Of a DNA stretch of 10,442 nucleotides, positions 1 to 7,053 are shown in pieces. The translations under genes were made by a program, and so were the position numbers. Every line of letters begins with the position of its first letter. Position 1 is the first letter of the stretch. The DNA is from Bacillota bacterium. GTDB lineage: Bacteria > Bacillota > Sulfobacillia > Symbiobacteriales > Symbiobacteriaceae. The notes beneath the pieces are model-generated. The model saw only the letters and a list, made by a program, of their open reading frames with translations. It had not been told where the DNA came from and made no database searches. The stretch is from the NCBI GenBank assembly GCA_028287415.1, contig JAQBPS010000678.1, positions 1 to 10,442 of the forward strand, given 5' to 3'.

Positions 1-3000
1 AGGTGCAGGTGCCGGCCACCCAGTACTACATCCGGGCGGTGGACTATGGCAACAGCCCCGTCAGCACGGCGGTCACCAACGTGACGGTCAGCCCTGGCCT
101 GCAACCCGGCTATACGACCGACATGGAGACGGAACCCGCCGGCTGGACCCACGCCGGCAACAACGACCCGTGGCAGTGGGGCGCCCCCACGAGCGGGCCC
201 CAGGCCGCCCACTCCGGTAGCAACCTATATGCGACCAACCTGGCGGGAGATTACGCGAACGCCACCAACGCCTACCTGGCCACCCCGCCCATTGACCTGA
301 CCGGGGCCACGACGACTGCCTTGCAGTACTGGCAGTGGTACGACTTCGAGTCGAACTATGACTTCGGCGACGTCTGGGTGGTCGACGCGGCCGGCGTCCA
401 GACCCGCCTGCTGCACCAGACCGGCGCCAGCGGTGGCTGGCAGCAGCGGACCGTCGATCTCACCCCGTATGCCGGGCAGATCGTCACCGTGCTGTTCAAC
501 ATGACCAGCGACGGTTCGGCGACACGCCCCGGCTGGTACATTGACGATGTCGCACTGGTCACCCCCGACACAACAGCACCGGCGGCGCCGGCCAACCTGA
601 CCGGGAACGCCGACTCGGTCGGCTCGGTCCACCTGACCTGGAATAGCTCGCCGGAACCGGACCTGGCCTCCTACCGGGTCTACCGATCGGCCGCCAGCGG
701 CTCGGGGTATGCCCTCCTGGGCACTGTGACCACCGCAGGCTTCACCGATGAAAGTGCGCCGTCCGGAGTCCCCTCGTACTATGTTGTGACCGCAGTCGAC
801 CTGTGGGGCAACGAGAGCGGCCACTCGAACGAGTTCGCCGTGACACCCGTGGGGCCGACGATCCTGTTCTTCGACAACATGGAGAGCGGCGACAACGGCT
901 GGACCCATGGCGGCACCGCAGATCAGTGGCAGCATGGGGCGCCGACCAGCGGTCCGCTGGCGGCCTACTCCGGCAGTCAGGTCTGGGCGACCAACCTGGC
1001 CGGCGACTACAGCAACAGTGCCGACGCCTGGCTCATGAGCCCGCCCATCGCCCTGACCGGCGTATCTGGCGCCAGCCTCAAGTTCGCCCACTGGTACAGC
1101 TTCGAGACGAACTGGGATTTCGGCTACGTCGAGGTCAGCGCCGATGGCGGCACCACCTGGACCCTGCTGGGTACCCGCTTCACCGGTGCGAACAGCGCTT
1201 ACACCCAGCCGACTTACGACCTGACCCCGTACGTGGGCCAGACCGTGCAGATCCGCTTCCGCATGACCAGCGACAGCAGCGTTGTGCGGCCCGGCTGGTA
1301 CATCGATGATGTGAAGGTCACCGGCACAGCGACGACCGCCCTTGACACCGCCTGGACTCCGACCAAGGAACCGGCCAAGGCGGCGGATGACACGCCCCTG
1401 TATCAGGCATCCCAGTTCAAGCCGGGCGACTTCAAGCAGGATCTGCCCGCCGGGACTGGCGGCAGCATCCAGTCGCTGCCGGTAGACGCGACCATCACGA
1501 TCCTGGAGACGGGCCGGTCCGTCCGGACCAACCCGGCGAACGGCGCCTACACGATCAATCACGCGGCGGGCAGCTACACCGCCAGGGCCGAGTCCTACGG
1601 CTACTTCCCCGTGGATGCCGCCGTGGCAATCCCCGTGGACGGGAGCGTCGTTCAGAACTTCCACATCGAGCCGATCCCGACCGGGACGGTGCAGGGTGTG
1701 GTGACGAACGCCCGCACCGGGGCGCCGATCGCGGGTGCTACCGTTACGCAGGCGGAAGACGGCCATGTGGCGGCCGTCACCACGGCAGCGGACGGTAGCT
1801 ACAGCCTCACCCTGCTCCAGGGTACCTACACGCTCACGGTCTCAGCGCCCGACTTCAAGCAGTTCACCGCACAGGTCTCTGTGCCCGGCAACGGGACTGC
1901 CACGCAGGATGCCGCTCTGGAGCCGTTCATCGGGCTGCCGGGTGAACTGGCTTACGACGACGGCTCGGCCGAGAATGCCCGGGCATTCAACGCAGCCGGC
2001 AACAGCTGGGCTGTCCGCATGACGCCGGACGCCGCGAAGGGGTCAGCGGTACTTCAGTCCGCCTCCTTCTACTTCTGGGACAACAGCTGGCCGTCCCCGG
2101 GCGGCACCGCCTTCTCGGTCGCTGTCTATGACAACAGCGGACCGAATGGCGACCCGGGCCGCATGGTGGGCGGGCCGATTGCCGCCACCGCCAACCGGGG
2201 CAGCTGGACTGCGGTCGATCTGTCTTCCCTCGCCCTGAGCTTTGACCGGGATTTCTACGTCGTCTACACCCAGACGGGGGCCTATCCCAACACCCCTGGC
2301 CTCGGCACCGACGAGAACGGCCCGAACGCCGGGCGCTCATGGCAGCAGGTGAGCGGCTCCTGGAGCCCGAGCCCGACTGCCGAGGGCAACTACCTGATCC
2401 GGGCCGGCGTCAAGTATGAGCTGCTGGCGCCAACAATCACCTCGCCGGCTGATGGCTCCGCCACCGCTGTAGCGGCTATCCAGGTGGCGGGCACGGCAGG
2501 GAACGGCAGCACGGTCAACATCTACCTTGATGATGTGCTGGCCGGTTCCGCTGCCGCTGCCGACGGTCGGTTCAGCATTCCGGTCACACTCCATGACGGC
2601 ACCAACCGGCTGACCGCCACAGGCAGCGTCGCCGGCGGCGCCGGCGGCGAGACCCGCCCGTCGGCGCCAGTCAACGTGATCCTCGACCAGGTCGCCCCGG
2701 TGCTCACCGTGACCGCCCCCGCTGCGGATGCGGTCGGCAATCGGGATGCGATCACCGTGACCGGCACCGTGACCGATGATCATCTGGCCGGGGTAACGGT
2801 CAACGGCCAGGCCGCCACGGTAACCGGCAGCGCCTTCAGCTACCGGCTGCTGGTGAATGAAGGTGCGAACCTGGTCTCGGTTGTGGCAGTCGACACTGCC
2901 GGCAACAGCACCACCGTGGAGCGCCACGTCACCGTCGATACGGTGCTGCCGGCGATATCCGCCGTGCTGCCTGCCGCCGATGTCACCCTGGCCCAAGGAG

Positions 3001-3521
3001 GGACCGTGACGATCAGCTTCGACTCCGAACCGGGCCTGCAGGCCGGGTACCAGATCGTGCTGACCGGCAACGGCGCCCGCTCGGATACGCCCAACATGCA
3101 GGAGACTCAGCCCGGCCACTATGAGGCCACTTACACGGCCCCGGCCGGGACCAGCTTCACCGGCGCCACGATCCAGGTGTGGGGCCGCGATAGTGCCGGG
3201 AACGTGGGCCAGGCAAACGCAGCGGGACATCTCACTGTGCAGGGCGCCCCTCCGCCTGCGCCGAACCAGCCACCGGTCGCCCGGATCGTGCTGCCGACGG
3301 CGCCCAGGGTGAAGCAGGCCGCCCGCTTTGACGGCAGCACATCCTCTGATCCCGACGGGACCATCGTAAAGTATGTGTGGAACTTCGGTGATGGCGCTAC
3401 GGCGACAGGGGCCGTGGTCACTCACACCTACAGCAGGAAGGGTACGTTCACCGTGACCCTCACCGTCACTGACGACAAGGGAGCCACCACGACGAAGACC
3501 GCACAGCTTGTGGTCAAGTAG
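1..3521 (+). CDS. Large modular extracellular protein, C-terminal part (Bpr/immune inhibitor A-like)
   Basis: The reading frame (first full codon at base 3) enters from outside the window and ends at TAG 3519-3521, so the true start, signal peptide and any catalytic domain are missing. Modules in order, with residues counted from base 3: the end of a FnIII-like domain (1-32); an InhA-type MAM-like domain (about 40-188, with GWTH, GAPTSGP, ATNLAGDY and RPGWYIDDV); FnIII (189-282); a second MAM-like domain (292-440) with the same landmarks; a linker; two carboxypeptidase-regulatory-like domains (about 493-557, degenerate, and 558-642, clear); a beta-rich region beginning ELAYDDGSAENARAF (648-808); three Ig-like domains (810-1080); and a C-terminal PKD domain (1088-1172, with WNFGDG). 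In known families this architecture follows a subtilisin (bacillopeptidase F) or M6 protease domain, so a secreted protease is likely but not shown here. No LPXTG motif, S-layer domain or C-terminal membrane helix is visible, which suggests release or non-covalent attachment. Confidence 0.85.
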   Translation, partial: VQVPATQYYIRAVDYGNSPVSTAVTNVTVSPGLQPGYTTDMETEPAGWTHAGNNDPWQWGAPTSGPQAAHSGSNLYATNLAGDYANATNAYLATPPIDLTGATTTALQYWQWYDFESNYDFGDVWVVDAAGVQTRLLHQTGASGGWQQRTVDLTPYAGQIVTVLFNMTSDGSATRPGWYIDDVALVTPDTTAPAAPANLTGNADSVGSVHLTWNSSPEPDLASYRVYRSAASGSGYALLGTVTTAGFTDESAPSGVPSYYVVTAVDLWGNESGHSNEFAVTPVGPTILFFDNMESGDNGWTHGGTADQWQHGAPTSGPLAAYSGSQVWATNLAGDYSNSADAWLMSPPIALTGVSGASLKFAHWYSFETNWDFGYVEVSADGGTTWTLLGTRFTGANSAYTQPTYDLTPYVGQTVQIRFRMTSDSSVVRPGWYIDDVKVTGTATTALDTAWTPTKEPAKAADDTPLYQASQFKPGDFKQDLPAGTGGSIQSLPVDATITILETGRSVRTNPANGAYTINHAAGSYTARAESYGYFPVDAAVAIPVDGSVVQNFHIEPIPTGTVQGVVTNARTGAPIAGATVTQAEDGHVAAVTTAADGSYSLTLLQGTYTLTVSAPDFKQFTAQVSVPGNGTATQDAALEPFIGLPGELAYDDGSAENARAFNAAGNSWAVRMTPDAAKGSAVLQSASFYFWDNSWPSPGGTAFSVAVYDNSGPNGDPGRMVGGPIAATANRGSWTAVDLSSLALSFDRDFYVVYTQTGAYPNTPGLGTDENGPNAGRSWQQVSGSWSPSPTAEGNYLIRAGVKYELLAPTITSPADGSATAVAAIQVAGTAGNGSTVNIYLDDVLAGSAAAADGRFSIPVTLHDGTNRLTATGSVAGGAGGETRPSAPVNVILDQVAPVLTVTAPAADAVGNRDAITVTGTVTDDHLAGVTVNGQAATVTGSAFSYRLLVNEGANLVSVVAVDTAGNSTTVERHVTVDTVLPAISAVLPAADVTLAQGGTVTISFDSEPGLQAGYQIVLTGNGARSDTPNMQETQPGHYEATYTAPAGTSFTGATIQVWGRDSAGNVGQANAAGHLTVQGAPPPAPNQPPVARIVLPTAPRVKQAARFDGSTSSDPDGTIVKYVWNFGDGATATGAVVTHTYSRKGTFTVTLTVTDDKGATTTKTAQLVVK

Positions 3522-3540
3522 TTAGCGGCTCATAGCGTGC

Positions 3541-3585
3541 GGGCCCCGGGGAGCGCGCTGCGGCGCCCCCCGGGGCCCTTCTTTC
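3541..3585 (+). terminator. Intrinsic terminator after the exoprotein gene
   Basis: A perfect 11-bp GC-only stem (3541-3551 with 3568-3578) is extended across one A/C mismatch by four more pairs (3553-3556 with 3563-3566) around a 6-base loop. It is followed by TTCTTTC. It lies 20 bases after the stop codon, so it ends the exoprotein transcript and separates it from the next operon. Confidence 0.85.
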
Positions 3586-3692
3586 ATACCCCCACGCCAT
3601 CTGCGGTTTTTGTCGAACGAAATGAGGCTCCGCCGGACTCTCATCTCATAGGAACCGGGCGAAATTGATCTAATTGATACCTGAAGGAATCC

Positions 3693-3702
3693 AAAGGAGG
3701 GG
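3693..3702 (+). promoter_or_regulatory. Ribosome binding site deciding the GTG start of the NfeD-like gene
   Basis: AAAGGAGGGG is followed by six bases and then GTG at 3709. This near-perfect Shine-Dalgarno fixes the GTG start. Confidence 0.8.
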
Positions 3703-3708
3703 ACCGGG

Positions 3709-4350
3709 GTGCCCACGCTGTTTCTTTACAGCTTCTTTGTGGGCTTTAGCTTGACGCTGATCGCGGCGCTGCTCGGGTTTATGCACATCGGCGGGGATAT
3801 GCACGGCCATGCCGAGCTGGGGCATGGTCACGGCGGCGTGGGCAACGGTCACGGCGGAGCGGGCCACGCTGATACCCCGGGCGCCCACGGCCATGGGAAC
3901 GGCAGCCACGCCGATGCCGGCAAGGCCGGCGGCGTCTCCCCGCTCAACTTCCAGACCCTCATGGCCTTCCTGATGGGCTTCGGCGGGGTCGGCTATTTGG
4001 TTACCCTGCTCGGACCGCCCGGCCTGCTCCTCGCGCTGCCGCTGGCGGCGGGCGCCGGCCTCGGCAGCGCCTGGCTGATCTTCAAGTGGCTGGGCTTCCT
4101 GGTGCGTGGCGAGAGTCCCCTCGGCCCGACGTCCTACGAGGGGCTGGTCGGTCGGCTCACCGCCGGTATCCGGGAGGGCGGCACCGGCGAGATCGTCTAC
4201 ACGCACCACGGCACCCGTACGGCGCTGACAGCGCGGAGCGAGAGCGGCCTTGCGATTCCCAGGGGCGAAGATGTGGTGGTATTGCGCTATGCGAAGGGCA
4301 TCGCCTACGTGGAGCCCATCCGGCCTCACACGCAGGAAACAGTCGAGTAA
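3709..4350 (+). CDS. NfeD/YuaF-like membrane protein with His-rich loop
   Basis: 213 residues from a GTG start. A first membrane helix (about 4-26) is followed by a Gly/His-rich segment (26-67) holding ten histidines in GHGHGG-like units. Two further hydrophobic segments follow (about 78-101 and 104-131), then a soluble C-terminal domain (about 140-205) with the beta-rich, Gly-containing look of an NfeD OB-fold (SYEGLVGRLTAGI, GTGEIVY, GEDVVVLRY). NfeD proteins are encoded beside SPFH proteins; in Bacillus subtilis YuaF pairs with flotillin FloT. Here the flotillin gene starts 33 bases downstream in the same direction, so I infer an operon and a role as flotillin partner in membrane organisation. 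The His-rich loop is not something I know from YuaF and may bind divalent metal; that is inference. In B. subtilis the equivalent operon is SigW-dependent, but I see no convincing SigW promoter here. Confidence 0.8.
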   Translation: MPTLFLYSFFVGFSLTLIAALLGFMHIGGDMHGHAELGHGHGGVGNGHGGAGHADTPGAHGHGNGSHADAGKAGGVSPLNFQTLMAFLMGFGGVGYLVTLLGPPGLLLALPLAAGAGLGSAWLIFKWLGFLVRGESPLGPTSYEGLVGRLTAGIREGGTGEIVYTHHGTRTALTARSESGLAIPRGEDVVVLRYAKGIAYVEPIRPHTQETVE

Positions 4351-4367
4351 CGGGGTCCCGATAAAAT

Positions 4368-4375
4368 GGAGGAGG
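4368..4375 (+). promoter_or_regulatory. Ribosome binding site deciding the flotillin start
   Basis: GGAGGAGG lies eight bases before ATG 4384. An in-frame ATG at 4366 overlaps this site and has no good site of its own, so 4384 is preferred. Confidence 0.8.
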
Positions 4376-4383
4376 TTCCACCG

Positions 4384-5958
4384 ATGCTGAGTTGGCAGAT
4401 TATCACCGGGCTCACTGTAATCGGATTCCTGGTGCTCGTGAGTATCGCTGCGACAGTCTACCGCAAGGTGCCGCCGAACATGGCACTGATTGTGTACGGC
4501 TGGGGCGGCCCGAAGGTGACAAAGGGCGGCGGCCTCATGGTGTGGCCCCTGATCCAGTCATTCCGGGAGTTATCCCTCGAACTGATGTCCTTTGACGTCG
4601 TGCCCCAGCAGGACTTCTACACCGTGCAGGGCGTCTCCGTCAGCGTGGAGGCGGTCGCACAGATCAAGGTCAAGTCCGACACCGAGTCCATCCTGACCGC
4701 CTCCGAGCAGTTCCTCTCCAAGACGGTCCAGGAGCGGCACGAGGTGCTGCGCCTGGTGATGGAGGGCCACCTGCGCGGCATCATCGGCCAGCTGACGGTT
4801 GAGCAGATCGTCAAGGAGCCCGAGATGGTGGCCGACCGGATGCGCTCCAACGTTGCCGATGACATGGCGAAGATGGGCCTGGAGGTGATCTCCTTCACGG
4901 TCAAGGAGATCAAGGACAAAAACGACTACATCGTCAACATGGGCCGCCCGGATATCGCCCGGATCCAGATGGCGGCCGATATCGCCGCTGCCGAAACCAA
5001 CCGCGATACGGACATCCGGCGGGCGCAGGCGATGCGGGAAGCGTCGGTCGCCAGGGCGCTGGCCGACCAGGAGACGAAGCTGGCCCAGACGAACAGCCTT
5101 GCCAGCCAGGCCGAGGCTGAGCGGGATCTGAATCTGAAGAAGGCCGTCTTTGATGCCGAGACCAAGAAGGCGCAGGCGCAGGCTGACAAGGCGTACGACA
5201 TTCAGGCGAACGTCATGCAGCAGCAGGTCGTCGCTGAGCAGGTCAAGGTGCAGCAGGTCGAGCGCATGGAGCAAGTCAAGGTGCAGGAAGCCGAAATCCT
5301 GCGCGTTGAGAAGGAGCTTATCGCTACGGTCCTGAAGCAGGCCGAGGTCGAAAAGCAGCGCACGGAGACGAATGCCGAGGCACTGCGGATGAAGACTGAG
5401 ATCGAGGCGGCGGGTCAGGCTGCTGCCGCCCGGGCCTCCGGCCAGGCGAGGGCGGACGTCGCGAAGCTCCAGGGTAACGCCGAGGCCGAAGTTGTGCGGG
5501 CCAAGGGCATGGCCGAGGCCGAGATCATCCTCGCCCGGGGCAAGGCCGAGGCCGAGGCGATGCAGACCAAGGCTGCCGCCTATAAGGAATACGGCCAGGC
5601 CGCCATTCTCGACAAGCTGCTGCCCGCCCTGCCCGAATTGATGCGGGCCGCTGCGGAGCCGCTGTCGAAGATCGACAGGGTGACGATCCTGTCGCAGGGC
5701 GCCGGCGCCGACATTGGCATCAACCGGTTCATGGGCGAGATCGCCAAGGTTGTGGCGCAGGCCCCGGCCATGGTCGAGACGCTCACCGGCCTCTCGGTGA
5801 AGGACCTGCTGATGAATATTCCTGGTCTCGAGCAGCAGGTGAAGCAGATTTCCGGCGGGCAAATCGCAGTGGATCAGCCCGTGATGGCCGGGGCGCAGCC
5901 CGCGGTGGAACAGCCGGCTGTAAAACCGCTGGCGGAAGCGACCGAAAGCCAGGGCTGA
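4384..5958 (+). CDS. floT: Flotillin (SPFH-domain membrane scaffold protein)
   Basis: 524 residues, close to the ~509 of B. subtilis FloT and much longer than FloA. An N-terminal hydrophobic segment (about 5-24) anchors the protein. An SPFH/band 7 domain follows (about 28-195, with PPNMALIVYG near its start). Then comes a long charged alpha-helical coiled coil rich in Glu-Ala repeats (about 200-395, e.g. GNAEAEVVRAKGMAEAE), and a C-terminal region with the flotillin-typical AILDKLLPALPEL stretch (about 406-418) and a Pro/Ala-rich tail. Flotillins oligomerise at the inner face of the membrane and organise functional membrane microdomains affecting fluidity, secretion and signalling complexes. 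It is the second gene of the operon after the NfeD-like protein, the arrangement known from yuaF-floT. The long frame on the opposite strand is an artefact of GC-rich codons in the coiled coil. Confidence 0.93.
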   Translation: MLSWQIITGLTVIGFLVLVSIAATVYRKVPPNMALIVYGWGGPKVTKGGGLMVWPLIQSFRELSLELMSFDVVPQQDFYTVQGVSVSVEAVAQIKVKSDTESILTASEQFLSKTVQERHEVLRLVMEGHLRGIIGQLTVEQIVKEPEMVADRMRSNVADDMAKMGLEVISFTVKEIKDKNDYIVNMGRPDIARIQMAADIAAAETNRDTDIRRAQAMREASVARALADQETKLAQTNSLASQAEAERDLNLKKAVFDAETKKAQAQADKAYDIQANVMQQQVVAEQVKVQQVERMEQVKVQEAEILRVEKELIATVLKQAEVEKQRTETNAEALRMKTEIEAAGQAAAARASGQARADVAKLQGNAEAEVVRAKGMAEAEIILARGKAEAEAMQTKAAAYKEYGQAAILDKLLPALPELMRAAAEPLSKIDRVTILSQGAGADIGINRFMGEIAKVVAQAPAMVETLTGLSVKDLLMNIPGLEQQVKQISGGQIAVDQPVMAGAQPAVEQPAVKPLAEATESQG

Positions 5959-5978
5959 TCAGTCTGTAGCAGCGCACA

Positions 5979-6011
5979 AAACAGGCCGTGGGTTTTACCC
6001 ACGGCCTGTTT
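5979..6011. terminator. Bidirectional intrinsic terminator between convergent genes
   Basis: A perfect 14-bp stem (5979-5992 with 5998-6011) has a TTTTA loop. On the + strand it is followed by ATTTATAT. On the - strand it is followed by TTTTGTG-type sequence with short U runs. It lies 20 bases after the flotillin stop and 24 bases beyond the stop of the convergent small secreted protein, so it probably ends both transcripts. Confidence 0.9.
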
Positions 6012-6035
6012 ATTTATATCAACGCTCGCTGGCGA

Positions 6036-6632
6036 TTAGTTGCTAGTAGCCGGGGCCGGGGTCTGGGTTGCCGGGGCCGGGGTGGCGCCGTCGTTGGTCT
6101 CGCCGCCCTCCTTTGTCTGGTCGGCGGTGAACTGCTGCATCCGCGTGTCGGCCTGGGCCTGGGTAAGCTTGCCGTCCTTGACCTGCTGGTCGAGGTTAGC
6201 CTTGAACTGCGCCGGGCTCAGATCGGCGCCCTTGTGGCCCCAATTGCCACGGCCGCCCTTGCCCTGGTTGCCGCCCATTTCGCCGCGCTGGAGCAGCTTG
6301 TCGGCCTCAGCCTGGGTCAGCTTGCCGCTGGTGACCGCCTGGTCGAGCACGGCCTTCTCGTCCGTCTTCAGCTTAGCCATAGCGGCTGTGCGCACGTCGG
6401 CCAGTTGCTTGAGCACGTCCGCCTGGGCCTGGGTGATCTTGCCGGAGGTGACCTGCGCCTGGATGCGGTCAGCCTCGGACTGACGGGTCTGAGCCGGGGC
6501 TTGGGTCTGGGCCGGCGCTTGGGTCGGGGCCGTCGTCGTGCTGCCCGTCGCTGCCATCGCGGCGCCTGCGCTCACTGCGCCCGCCACCATCACACCGCTC
6601 GCAATCGCGATCCACCTTGATTTCAGATTCAT
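6036..6632 (-). CDS. Small exported protein with three GK(L/I)TQxQAD repeats
   Basis: 198 residues starting at ATG 6632, chosen because GGGAGGGAGA (6639-6648) lies six bases upstream; a longer in-frame start at 6674 lacks such a site. A signal peptide is clear: MNLKSR, a hydrophobic core, and a likely cleavage after AMA (residues 25-27). The mature part begins with a Thr/Gln/Pro/Ala-rich linker (28-50). It then has three copies of a helix-turn-helix-like 12-mer: VTSGKITQAQAD (61-72), VTSGKLTQAEAD (100-111) and VKDGKLTQAQAD (151-162). A Gly/Asn-rich hinge (119-135) separates copies two and three, and the C-terminus is Pro/Ala/Thr-rich. The 'DGKITQxQAD' motif resembles small secreted Bacillota proteins of the DUF2680/YckD kind, whose function is unknown to me. 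Its envelope location is inferred from the signal peptide. Transcribed alone, convergent with the flotillin operon. Confidence 0.8.
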   Translation of the reverse strand: MNLKSRWIAIASGVMVAGAVSAGAAMAATGSTTTAPTQAPAQTQAPAQTRQSEADRIQAQVTSGKITQAQADVLKQLADVRTAAMAKLKTDEKAVLDQAVTSGKLTQAEADKLLQRGEMGGNQGKGGRGNWGHKGADLSPAQFKANLDQQVKDGKLTQAQADTRMQQFTADQTKEGGETNDGATPAPATQTPAPATSN

Positions 6633-7053
6633 ATTGGTTCTCCCTCCCGGTACTGGATTTGGGGCACAAACCAATCATGTACTTCTTTCCTGAAGTGGGG
6701 CTAAGGGGACCCTGAGCGCAGGCTAAATAAGCCGTGAACAAATTGTGACCGCTTTGCGACCAAATCGGGAGGCCAAAGCTGGGCACCGAATAGTCCCTGT
6801 AAATAATGAGGACCACAGAGAGCAAAGCCTTCCGTGGTCCTTTGATGATTGCGAGCGCATACCATCCGGCACGCCGTCTAGGAAGATTTGGCCAAGTCTT
6901 GGGGATGCGTGATCTGCCCACTGCTAAAATCCACGCGAACCCCTCCGTTTTTCCGGTTGCATCTTGAATGGTTAAGTACCAATAGGGGGTTTCATCGCAT
7001 TGACAACCCATTTTACGGGCAGTGGCGTAACGGTGTAACGACGGGAAGCTGCA
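6633..7053. other. 421-base gap of lower GC with one hairpin
   Basis: Between the small secreted-protein gene and alkA. Counting bases 6781-7020 gives 124 G+C of 240 (52%), visibly lower than the GC-rich neighbouring genes. It should contain the promoter of the secreted-protein gene (reading leftward), but I see no convincing -35/-10 pair. A - strand frame is open from 7011 into the secreted-protein gene, but it has no recognisable domain, no good ribosome site, and continues out of frame through a signal-peptide coding region. I therefore do not call it a gene. It may be a degenerate remnant or a long untranslated region. Confidence 0.5.
6809..6841 (-). terminator. Weak intrinsic terminator or hairpin downstream of alkA
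   Basis: An 8-bp stem AGGACCAC/GTGGTCCT (6809-6816 with 6834-6841) can extend inward by about three pairs across a mismatch. Read on the - strand it is followed by CATTATTTAC, a modest U-rich tail. It lies about 213 bases past the alkA stop, so it may end the ogt-alkA transcript. The + strand tail is not U-rich. The poor tail keeps confidence low. Confidence 0.35.

Noticed and set aside
225..1766. Long open frame on the - strand opposite the exoprotein
   Set aside because: High GC keeps antisense frames open. The + strand frame has clear domains with conserved motifs, while this one has none.
3522..3716. - strand open frame across the terminator and flotillin-operon leader
   Set aside because: It runs through a strong terminator hairpin and a Shine-Dalgarno of the + strand gene, and has no domain.
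4570..5862. Long open frame on the - strand opposite the flotillin gene
   Set aside because: It is the exact shadow of the coiled-coil coding region. Its composition is dominated by complement codons of Glu/Ala/Lys/Gln, it has no domain, and it has no plausible ribosome site.
6469..7011. - strand open frame running from the low-GC gap into the secreted-protein gene
   Set aside because: It overlaps a well-supported gene in another frame, has no recognised domain and no good ribosome site.
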